This document shows positions 22,891-33,400 of a DNA stretch of 50,517 bases, piece by piece (the first letter of the stretch is position 1; each line of letters starts with the position of its first letter). The position numbers and the translations under genes were made by a program. Source of the stretch: Paramecium sonneborni (taxonomy: Eukaryota; Ciliophora; Oligohymenophorea; Peniculida; Parameciidae); NCBI GenBank assembly GCA_905182985.1, contig CAJJDN010000175.1, forward strand, positions 156,350 to 206,866, in the 5' to 3' direction. The notes under the pieces are model-generated. The model was not told where the DNA came from. It made no database searches and worked only from the letters and a program-made list of their open reading frames with translations.

Positions 22891-22891
22891 N
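22891..22891. other. Single ambiguous base (N) at a joined assembly seam
   Basis: The only N in this neighbourhood sits exactly between the two copies of the 1084-bp block, as a placeholder gap would. Confidence 0.95.
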
Positions 22892-23975
22892 AGTTTAGTA
22901 AGTGTTAGTTAAGCAGATGAAAAATTATTAAAGTAAATAAATTATTATCTCTATTTTTAGTTAAAAAGTAAGTTAACTTGAAAAGAATTTATCAAATCTA
23001 GCTCAAAATTCTAAAATATTAAATTGAAAATATCTTTAAATGATGTCAATTTATAAATTATAATAAAATATTATTTCATTAATAATAATTATTCATTTTA
23101 AGAAATATATAAAGGGATAAGATTAATAATTATGGAAAGATTTTAACTTTTTTTTTACCTTTATTTTTAGAATTAGAAGTAGGATATAAATACCTAAAAG
23201 ATTATTCAACTTAAAAAGATAATGCACGCAAAACTTAAGATTTCATTAACGAATGAATTTAAGATGCTGAATTTGCTCAAATATTATTTAAAGTAGATTA
23301 TTTACTAAACTGATGAGTTTAAGAGATTAAAATGAAGGTAAAACATTTTTTGCACTTTCAGATGAATTTACTGATAAGGATTTTAAATTTTGTATTGCTT
23401 TTGGGAATGGAAAATTTACAAAATTATTGTATAGATTTAAGATACAATAATAATGTATTTATGAATTCTAAAGTAATCAATATATTTTAAAAAAATTAAA
23501 TCATAATTACAATATAAAGAAACTTAGGATATGAATGCTATATCATCTTAGATATTTAATACCTTTTTTAATTCTTTTGGGAAATAAAGTATTCATTTTG
23601 AAAGATTTATCATTGCCGAACCATGTAGTATCTTTTTGATTTTTAATGATAAAATGAAATATTAATTTTTAAATTAAATTTTGTTGTTTAGTATAATTAT
23701 AATCATATAAATTAAATATTTTTAGTGTAATTTGCTTAAAAGATTACTGAATTATTTAAATTATTAGTAATTCATTATCCAATATTAATAGATTTAAGCA
23801 ATTATTCAAAGCAGTAGCATTGGGTAAATGGATGTGTTAAATAAATTAAAAATGGATATTACAAATTACAATAATAAATAATAAAAATAAAAAACTAACC
23901 AAAAGTTAGTTCCTATTGAAATTTGAATAATTTGAGGGGACCAAGTAAAAATTGCAATAAATTTTACATAAACTG
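22892..23975 (+). repeat. Second copy of exact 1084-bp duplicated block
   Basis: It begins in the middle of the last exons of the coiled-coil gene and continues past the block end into unique sequence at 23976. It therefore carries a truncated 3' end of that gene and a complete copy of the spacer that follows. Confidence 0.9.
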
Positions 23976-24409
23976 AAAATATTTAAATGGGTAAAAAATA
24001 TTGAGTAGAGATATGACATCTAAAAACATAGAATTTTATTGATCAAGTAGTTTAACAAATACCAGAATTGAAAGGATATTAAATTTAATAGTGAGTCTTT
24101 TATACTTTTGGAAGTATAGATCCAAATTTTTAAAAATATGATTGGATAATAGATTGAAAAAGAGAAACGAATATGAAGATTTTGATATAGCTTTTTTTTA
24201 CTTTGTATATGCTTAGAATTAATAACTAATAAAGATAAGGATATCAAGATGTTGTGTGATAAATATTTAAAAAATATCTATACATAATGAATATAGTTAA
24301 GAATATGAAATAATAATAGATAAGAAGAAGATAGATTAGATTTTTGAATATTATATGGGAATAATAATATTTGATTAATAGAATTTCTGATTGTATAATT
24401 ATTATTTGA

Positions 24410-25575
24410 TCAGACAATAATTTCTAAAAGAGCTGCTCTAGTTCTATCATTAAAATTGTTTTCAAATAGTTCCAACAATTAAAGTACAATCTAGATTTAT
24501 TCATTTCTAGAAACTCTAGATTATTCAGCTGCGTTATTGTCTTCTTTGCAAGCTACTTCAAATGATTTTCTTTCTATATCTTTGTTATCAAAAATGATTT
24601 ATTAAAGAAGGGCTTATTATTAAAGATCCTCTAATCTTTATTAAGCAAATTCAGCAGCTGCTTAATCATCTGCTATTTAACCTGATAATCTAACATTTTC
24701 TTTTTAGAGACGAATTCTAATATATATCTATATAATATATATACAAATCTTATTAGAAGAACTTCTCTGCCCAATCTTCAGCATACATTTCTCTCTTTTA
24801 AACATCATAGATACTTTCAATCAAATCATTGATTATATCTACAATTACTTATACATTATCATTATCTGTATGTATTTTAGAATCGGAACATAATTCCATA
24901 AGTAATGAAGTTATACTCTTAAATTCCGAATTCTAAGCATAGTTCTTCACTATTATTGATTTATTATTATATATATTACATAATTATTCATGATGATCTT
25001 TTAATTAAACCAATGCACCACCTGGATGAGGTGTTTAAAGTTATCTAATTATTTATTATGCTTATTTTAATCCATTTATTAAACCAATTAATTCATCTCT
25101 TTTTTATTCATATAATTAATGGTCTTTTCTTCTTTATTCAGAGAAATTTAATTATAATTAATCATTTCTTTAAATTTCAGCATTCTTCTATTCAACTTAT
25201 GTTAATTTATTGAATAATTCTTCTTATTTTCCTGGAATTTATCTTTCATAATCAGCTTTTGCAACAACAGCTTTTTCTTATATTGAATTTATTTATTAAA
25301 ACTGATCAGCACATTAAGCCTACCTTTCACCATTAGCTTTACTTGATCTAGCATCTTCATCTCTTAAATCATAGAATAACTTGTTCAACATTGTATATAT
25401 TTATCTTGCAGCATTTCTAATTAAATTTAAATAAACACATTTACTCTTATGTTAATTCAAGTTAAATTGTCTATAATATTTGACGACCAAAACTATTTGA
25501 TGCTATTTATTATAGAAATTCTGGTTGTTAACCTAATGTACATATCAGAAGGGTAATAAATATTATGAATTTCAT
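24410..25575 (-). CDS. Trichocyst matrix protein
   Basis: Minus-strand ATG 25575 to TGA 24412-24410 with introns 25417-25444 and 24717-24744 gives 369 residues. A signal peptide (MKFIIFITLLICTLG) is followed by the alternating helices and loops typical of the Paramecium trichocyst matrix proteins: RSSKANGERQAQCADQFQQI, QEELFNKLTQVEQKNAEIQR, a proline-glycine loop (QTPHPGGALVQLKDH), then QIADDQAAAEFAQQRLEDLQ and SRNEQIQIVLQLLELFENNF. These proteins are made as precursors, cleaved, and packed into the crystalline contents of trichocysts, released by calcium-triggered exocytosis. The length is normal for precursors. Codons are ordinary AT-rich ones, unlike the neighbour at 27734, which suggests a lower expression level. 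Confidence 0.85.
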
Positions 25576-25647
25576 TATGAATAATATAAAAACGAATACA
25601 CTTAATAATTACAAATAATGTTAAAATCATAATACTAAAATAGATAT

Positions 25648-27744
25648 TCATTATATTCCTATCTATCTTAAGAATGCTTTTACATAACTAAAATTTAATT
25701 CACTTAAATTATTATTATGACCACAATCTATATTTATTAATTATCCTATTTTTGTTATGTAATGTGATGTCAATTTCATTTCAATATTTGCTCCTCTCTC
25801 ACTTGATTCATTCAGATTTTATGTTTGCAATGTATCATCCATATATTCAGAAAATCTATCAACTATCTTATTAAAATGTTCCAATATTATCTAACCATCT
25901 TGTTTTAACTAATTTTATAATCATATTTACATTCCCCCAATCATTTTGATTTCCTTCCAAATTCAAAAATTCATTCATTGCTTATCTAAATATAGAATAC
26001 TACTAAATAAAATTATGTTAATTATCATGCATCCCAAATGTAAAACAACATGCAAAAAAACATTACACTTTCTCCTCAAAATTATCTTAATTATTTATTA
26101 GAAGATCAATTAAAACTGTATTATTGTACTTTAAAGAAAACATTATTTAAATCATAGAATACAATAATGGTTATAATCTTTCCAATTCTTCTATACTTAT
26201 CAACTCCACATAATTCTCTTAATTACGAATCTAATTATTTATGTTAATATTTATAAATGTTCTATCCTAAGGAATTTCTATTTGCTATTCAAATTTATAA
26301 AATTTCAATATCAAATTTATTAATCTACTTAAACTTTTTAATAAAACTTTCATCTATTAATTATTTAGAATATTTTAATTAAAAAATTTCTAAAAACTAG
26401 CTGACTCTTAATCTAACAATGAGGTTATCTTATTAAAATACTTCTCTTTATATGGACTAAACCATTCTCTCCCTATAGCTACCTATAATTAAGCAACATA
26501 AGGAATTATTTCATCCTTCGAATCTTATACAATTAATTTATGTCCTTTATAATTCCAATAATTCATATATTATGGTTTATCCCAATCTGTTATAATATTT
26601 AATATCATTCTTATACGACTACTAAAACATTTAGAAGCTACTTATCCTATTGATGAAAATGTTCTATCAACTATTAAGAAATCTAGATTGTTTTCCAAAG
26701 CTACTTCACTAGCTATTGAACCACCTAAAGAATATCCTTATATCCCAAATCTTGTTATATTGTAATGTTCTCTAAAATAATTGACCACTGCATTTGCATC
26801 TGACAAAAGAGCTTTTGGGTTTATTTTACCAGTACTTTAACCATATTATCTATAATTCCACACTATCACATTTATTTAATTATTTTCATAGAATCTAAAC
26901 CAATTACACTAGATTTATTAAAGTAATATTACATCATAGAACATATATTCATAATAACCTCCATTAGGATTACAAAAGAGTACGGTATTATTTGGTTGAC
27001 CTTCTTATTAATTGATCAGGTACATGCAATCAATTTTAGATTTCCCATTTATAATCATAACTCTCTTTGCATTTGGATTCTTCAATTATATCATTGCTCT
27101 GAATTCATTTAATCCACCAAATAATTCTAAAGAATACCATCTTTTTAATTTTTATAAACCCTTTAATTCTATTACATGCTTATCAGCTATATTGTACATC
27201 CCATCCAAATTAGTTATCAAATAATCAACATATTTTTATTCAATTTGATTGCCTTTCATAATACACTCAAAAAGAAATTCATTATTGCATTTTGTTTTAA
27301 GTATTGATATGATTTATTTTAGGTAATTGTGATAGTCCATTTATAATTAACTTTGGTTCTACATTGTTTAAAATATCTATGCCTATTAATCAAACCATTA
27401 AATGATGTTTATGTTTGCCTACTTACGTTGGTATATCATATCTTCAAATTCCTTTACCTGTTATTAAACTATCTAAATTAAGATCAACTATAAACCTTTG
27501 CATGTAACAACCCCTGGTGATTTTAATTGATCCTCTAGTATAATTTAAATGATCCAGGGTAGATCAAGGCTTGACAAATGAGTTTAAGCATTAAGTAGAC
27601 GATGACCAATAAGAATAGAAAACTTAGAGTAAAGTCAAGGAATAAGTGAAGAACACTAAATGTTCCATAAATAAATAGTATAACTATGGCGTAAAGGCAA
27701 ATTATGTGAGTATCCGTTTTAATATTAATAATAATGAAAGTCAT
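25648..27744 (-). CDS. Alpha/beta-hydrolase, probably membrane-anchored
   Basis: The minus-strand frame from ATG 27744 to TGA 25650-25648 with introns 27473-27495 and 25909-25930 gives up to 683 residues. The hydrolase core shows the nucleophile elbow GYSLGGS (Ser near residue 330), a strand motif VIVWNYRQYGQSTG before it, a candidate acid in QDSKDEIIP and the C-terminal His in DCGHNNNLS. This matches the serine hydrolase fold used by ABHD-type lipases and thioesterases; the substrate is unknown. The first 70 residues are strongly hydrophobic and end in ICQALIYPGSFKLYQ, suggesting an N-terminal membrane anchor. The start is doubtful because ATG 27744 lies inside the first codons of the divergent gene; an in-frame ATG at 27591 would leave a normal spacer. 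Confidence 0.8.
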
Positions 27745-28851
27745 CGCTTTAGTGTTAGTTGGTTTATTGTGTGTTTCCGCTGAAACCCAAACAAGATCAC
27801 CAGGCTAATTGTTGGTTGATCACATCAACAGTTTAATCCTTTCCATCAGAAACGAACAAACAGAACACGACGATATCTATACAGTCTAATAAAGAGAATG
27901 TGGAGATGAATTAGGATTCAGAAAGAAGGAAGTCTAAGACGCTGTAGATGCCTTAACTAGAGCTACTGAACACAAGGGAAGAGCTTAAGCTGCACATGCT
28001 TCTGCCACAGCTGATTTAATCAGAGTTAAAACTTATCAATAAATTCTTGAAGACTAAGTTGAATTCATTACCACCAGAAGAAATGACAGAGCTACCAACT
28101 TTAACAAGAAAGTCTAAAACATCAACACATCATTGTCTTTGATTGATGGTGCTGAATAAATTGTCAATGTATTTTAAAAATATAAATAATATAGGAATTC
28201 GCCAATGCCTCAGCTTCTTTTGTCTAAGTCACAAAACACTTCAACAATATGTTCCTCTAAGCCACAAAAGCTGGTAATGCTGGTGAATATGCTCCATTAT
28301 TGTCAGTCCTTGTTGAATTAAGTGGAGATGGAAACGTTAGTGTTGATAACATCTAAAGAATCAGATAATTATTAAATGAATTAAGAGAAAAGTTATCAGC
28401 TGCTCTTTCAGAATTGACAGATAACGAAAATACCTAAATTGAAGTTTTCTAAGCTAGAAAGAACAGAGTTTAAGATGTCATCACTCTTTTAGTTAATGTC
28501 TAAGGATAATTAACTGCTTATATTGCCTAATTATAAGCCACAATTACCAAAGAAGAAGATATCATCAATTCAGCTACCAGCAAAAGAATTAGAAACTAAA
28601 ACTTACTTAACTATGCTAGTGACATGTGTAATGCTTTCAATACTGAATACACTGACAGTACTGGTGCTAGAAGAAAGGAAGTTGAACTCTTAACCAAATT
28701 GAGAACATTCGTTGAATAAAGAGTTGAAGAATTCAATCAATATGGAGGAGATCCCACTGATGTCTTTGCCAGTTATGCTAAATAAGGACCTGCCTAAGCT
28801 GCTGAAGCTTCATTCCTTTAACTTAGAGCTAACCTTAGAGCAAGAAAGTGA
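27734..28851 (+). CDS. Trichocyst matrix protein, highly expressed type
   Basis: ATG 27734 to TGA 28849-28851 with one intron at 28169-28194 gives 363 residues. The signal peptide MKVIALVLVGLLCVSA is followed by the family hallmarks: SLILSIRNEQTEHDDIYT, a Cys-containing RECGDELGFRKKEVQDAVDA, HASATADLIRVKTYQQILED, a glycine loop near VELSGDGNVSVDNIQR, and ATITKEEDIINSATSKRIRN. It is made in the secretory pathway and packed in trichocysts. Codon choice differs from every neighbour: GCC, GTC, ATC, ACC, TTC and AAC are common and Gln is mostly TAA, the pattern of a strongly expressed gene. It is convergent with the lectin gene (62 bp apart) and head-to-head with the hydrolase gene. Confidence 0.95.
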
Positions 28852-28913
28852 GTTTTATATATTAAATAAAATTCAAAAAAATCAATTATTTTATTATATT
28901 ATATTATATTCAA

Positions 28914-29831
28914 TCAATTAAATTTTGGATAACAATCCTTCTTTATTTATTATTATTATTAATTAAATGGAATATAAATATTTTATAAATTAGATGTTTA
29001 TTATTATTAGTAAGGATATTACTAATATTATTATTAAGGATATTATTATTAAACATTCTAATAAAGTTGTTATTATTATAAAATATTATTTTATTAGTTT
29101 ACAGAAGATCCATTAATTACAGGAATCAAAATTACTGGTTTTGCTACTTGTAATTTTGGTACCACAATTATTGAACCTTATCCAGTTTTTGTAGTATTAT
29201 TATCATTACTTAAATTACTTAAAGTTCTCTCTGGTTGAATGCTTATTTTCTAAATTTATAAAATTCCTAATTTTTCCATTTCTAATTTGAAATCTTCAGG
29301 TAAAGGAAGAACATCTATTTCTAACCATTCAACTGATTTCTTGTAACTATATAAATATTTAATATGTAATTTACCCTCCTTTAAATGCTCCAAATGTAGA
29401 TCCTGGAAAACTAAATCCAAATGATTTATCCCCACTTCCTCCAAAGGTTTAAACTTTTCCTCTATATGTTATAAATGTAATATTAATAATTCTATTCTTT
29501 CTTGCAGATTAGTAAGCACCAAAAATTTCACTTACATAATCATCAGGTCCTATTTCTAATAATACATTTTAAAGTTCTTTTTTTGATTTCGGAACATTAT
29601 GACCAGCTTTTAAAAGATCCCCTGCATTTAATTTATAAAATATTTCAAACCCACGTACACTAAAATATAGAATGAATCATAATACTAATTTTCTTTAAAG
29701 AAAACTCTTATTGCTTGAATTTTTGTAAGTCCTCCAGTCTTTTAGAGATGCTTTCCATCATCAAACACTTCTAATTTTTAATTTTAAATCCCAATTAAAA
29801 TCTTACTGGGAACAATTATGGCTACTTACAT
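28914..29831 (-). CDS. Jacalin-like lectin domain protein with Gln/Tyr/Pro-rich tail
   Basis: Minus-strand ATG 29831 to TGA 28916-28914 with introns 29660-29685 and 29347-29374 gives 287 residues. The core follows the jacalin-like beta-prism pattern: DDGKHLQKTGGLTKIQAIRV, GPDDYVSEIFGAYQSARKN, INITFITYRGKVQTFGGSG and FSFPGSTFGAFKGG. Such domains usually bind carbohydrate; the first GG and FGG/FKGG turns are visible, but sugar-contact residues cannot be judged. After about residue 215 comes a linker (PERTLSNLSNDNNTTKTGQG) and a tail of about 55 residues rich in Gln, Tyr and Pro (QQYPQQQYQQYPYQQQQ), encoded by TAA-rich DNA that looks non-coding in the standard code. No signal peptide is obvious. 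An alternative start with an extra 24-nt intron at 29806-29829 is possible. Confidence 0.7.
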
Positions 29832-29851
29832 TTTAATAAATATTAAATTAA

Positions 29852-30305
29852 TCATCTTTTAAAAATTTACAATTACCAATTCTTCTCTTCTATCTTCAGA
29901 TTTGAATTTAACTATTTTTCTAGTAGATCTTCAATATCCTTCAATAATATAAAGTATTAACTTAATCAGATATAGCTTTTTAGCATAGCTTAGGTTTTCT
30001 TTCCAAAAAGGACTACTAAAAGTTTATTTTATCTGTCTAATTATTATTTATTTTATACAAAAATACATCCTTTTCTCTATCATATTATCCTAAAACTAAA
30101 TTTGCATTTTCAAATTAAAACTTTCATTCATTATTATTATACATTTTGTTCATCAAATAAAAAATATCATGTTTTATTTAGTAACTTCCAGTTCTATTAA
30201 ATTATCAAAGGAAGATATAGATTAATTAAATTTCTGAAAAATTATGTAGTATTTTATTGCTTTAATTTTTTATACTTGAGGTTTAGGTTCTAATACTATA
30301 TTCAT
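29852..30305 (-). CDS. Small hypothetical protein, 5' splice unresolved
   Basis: The minus strand shows a coding-like segment LVLGQYDREKDVFLYKINNN followed by a 23-nt intron at 29939-29961 and DIEDLLEKQLNSNLKIEEKN, ending with TGA 29854-29852. Upstream, an ATG at 30305 opens MNIVLEPKPQVQKIKAIKYY and ends at a TGA. A 22-nt candidate intron near 30117-30138 helps but does not fully join the two, so the 5' half is provisional. No family is recognised. It sits 20 bp upstream of the lectin gene on the same strand and divergent from the giant receptor gene. Confidence 0.4.
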
Positions 30306-30401
30306 TAGATGCACTTTGTTATTATTATATAGGAAGCTGCTCAATAAATTTGTTAAGTTGATAATTATAATAGTGTCATTCTTTCCTTATCATTTAATTT
30401 A

Positions 30402-33400
30402 ATGAAATTTATAATATTTGAATAGCTATCATGTTTAGCTCATTTAGCTCATAACAGTCAACCATCTGAATTTTCAATAATAATGAATGTGTTAATTGTT
30501 AATTTGTAATATCTTGCTTTAATGCTTCCTTTGAATGGATGGCATTTATGGAATTACATTGATGGACATTTTTATCTTTTAAAATAATTCGCATAAATAA
30601 CTTTGATAATTCCATATACCTTTGAATCTTAAATAGATTTTGGCCCTTTAAGTTTGACTATGGTAATTATGTTACTAATCTCATTTTTTACAATTATTGG
30701 AATATTTTTAATTTTTGGATTGTTTGGAAACCTAAATCCTAAAAATCATTATTCATTAAGAAAATTTATTTTTCACTATCTATAAAAATGCATCACAACT
30801 TTATAATTACCTATACTTTTTTTATTCTTTGCATTGATTTTGGTAGGATATACAAAAATTAACTAATAAGCTACTATCATAAATCTCAAAAGTATTTTAG
30901 GATTGCTTGGCATTTTAATCTTTTCAATTATTGTATTTCTTTATTTTTATTTCTTAAGAGCCTACACTTTTGTGCCTTTTCATTACTTTTAATAAAAATA
31001 TAATCTACTTTAGATCATTAATTATTTATTTAACATTTTAAATACCATTTTATACATCATTGATGATAATAAATCAATACAATATATAAAAATAGCCATT
31101 CTCTTTCTACAATTAATATTGAGATTAGTGGAATTGTTATAATTTAGACCATTTATTCCTCAAATTAATTAGCTTTTATTTACATCTAATTGTAGTTTGC
31201 TAACAATTCTCATAATAATTAGTATTAATATTTTTATGGTTGATAAACATGTCTTACATGAAGACTAATTGATTTATACAATATTAGTTTTTGGTAGCTT
31301 ATCATTTTATCTAAGTTAAATGTATTTTTAAACTAAATTATTATCTGCTTTTAATTTTGATTTTAATTCGTTTTCTTGTATCTATTACACTTAATAAATG
31401 CATTTTAAATATCTTTAAACAATCGAAAATTAAAAATAAGCAGAGTTTTTTCAATTGTATTTATTTTGGAAAGCACATAAAATTATATGCACTAAACATT
31501 CGTTAAATGATATGTAAAAAACAGAATAAAATAATTAAATTTAAAAAACTCATTAAACAATTTTTTGTATTTTAACAACTGAATTAGAAAAATCTAGAAT
31601 GAATTCAAGAATAGGTTATGAAGATTTATAATTATTATATATTAGTTATGTTGCTTAATTTTGTAAAAAACCACTATTGGCTTACACAGAATTAAAACGC
31701 TATTAAAGTTTAAAATAAACTAAATCTTAATATTTTATTAGTATTCGTTATCAAATGAGTATTTATTTATAAGATTTAATCAAAGCTTAACAATAAGAAA
31801 ACAATTAAATGTCATAATTAGGTAAATAAATACAATCTGAAAGATAACTTAGTATTCATGAAGTATTTGAAGCATTGTAATTTTAAGATTAATTTATTCC
31901 TTCTATTATTGAAGTCTTAAGTGATAAGATAATTTTTTGGAATAAATAAATAAAAGGTTTCAATTCTATTTATGAAGTTGAAAAACTTGCAATTGCTTAA
32001 AGTTAAAAAATTAATAAATTAACATCTCAAATAAATAAATATTGTTCTTTTGATATTTATAATTTGGATCATCTATAAATCAATAATAATGTTTAAATTC
32101 TTAAACCATTATCAATATTCTACAGTTCAATTATGAATGATTATTACAATTCTTAAATTTGTGAAACTGCTATCATAGATGTTTATAATATTGAACATAC
32201 TCTTTAAGATGATGTAATTACTAATTTATCATTTATTCAAGAAAAGGCTCTTCTTATAATGATTAGTCTTGTTAAAAATAGAGGTAAAATTATTAATAAA
32301 GATAAAAAATAAATCTCATCATTCTTTGGATACTATGATAAAGAGATTTTTGAAATTGATAATATTTCAGATTTAATGCCTTTATTTTTTGCTGATTAGC
32401 ATGATAAATTATTATTAAATTATTTACAAACTGCTAAATCTTAATTTTTTTTAAATTATAACTAAGTTTTTGGATTAAAAAAAGAAGGAATCTTAATTTC
32501 TTAATAATTAAAACTGGATAATAATTTTAGTGAATTGGATGATTATGTTTTAATCGGTTGTCTTTCAGAATACAAAAAAACTGTTGATTATATTCTTTTT
32601 AATGAAGAAGGTTTTATAATTGGAATTACTGAAAACTTTTTTCTTACAATTATTAATTCTGAGGATTAAAATTTTTAAATTCAAAAGGAAAATATTAATT
32701 AATTAAATATCTTTTTTATTATTTGTAATATTATGGAATTATTGAATGAACTTAAAAATAATTATGGAAAAGATAAATTCTTAAATTAATAAGATAAATA
32801 TTTAAAAATCTGGAAATATGCAAATAATAAAGATTTATTAGAAAATTCATAAAAAATTCAATATTACTCTTCGAAATTGAATTCTTATTATAATGAAAGT
32901 AGTCATATAAAATCAAAAGTATCGAATACTTTTATTGAAAGAGAAAAAGTAGAAATATAAATAAATTAATAATAAAGCAAATTTGAAGGAGAATAAAAAA
33001 AAGTTAAAAGATTGTAGAATTTATAATCTTTACCAATTTATAATACATCACTTGGTAATTAATTTAAAAATATTCTCCAATCATTATAGGTAATAAATTG
33101 ATTAAATTTAGATAAAAAGTACTACTCATTTTATAGGAAAAATGAATATAAATTATAAAATAATAGGTAAAAAAACATAGAAGAAATGCTATTTTATTTT
33201 AGAAATAAATGATTTAAAAAAAGTAGATGATTTATTCAAAACCAATGAATCATTGATAAATAATTAATATACAACTTCAATTTAAACAACAAACAAATGT
33301 ATGTTGTCTTAGATTTTCATTTTTAGTTTTCAATACAGCTGATTTAAACCTTAATACTGTTGAGACATTTAAGGTTGATAAAGAAGAAGTAACTCCGAAT

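Larger units (their letters stand above)
22047..24390 (+). pseudogene. Unresolved plus-strand gene or remnant, doubled by the assembly seam
   Basis: Several coding-like plus-strand stretches follow the coiled-coil gene but I could not splice them into one clean frame. They include KYLKDYSTQKDNARKTQDF (ends at a TGA), DEFTDKDFKFCIAFGNGKFT, KITELFKLLVIHYPILIDLS, and, in unique sequence after 23976, HNEYSQEYEIIIDKKKIDQI ending with TGA 24388-24390. Some TGAs fall inside possible small introns, others do not. Most of this span occurs twice because of the duplicated block; the version to the right of the N connects to the unique 3' end. It is either a heavily spliced gene with a few sequence errors or a decaying gene. 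No family is recognised. It ends 19 bp before the convergent trichocyst gene. Confidence 0.4.

Noticed and set aside
21807..23975. Biological tandem duplication
   Set aside because: Exact identity, abrupt borders and a single N exactly at the junction fit an assembly seam better.
27012..27224. Plus-strand open frame within the hydrolase gene
   Set aside because: Antisense shadow of the well-supported alpha/beta-hydrolase frame.
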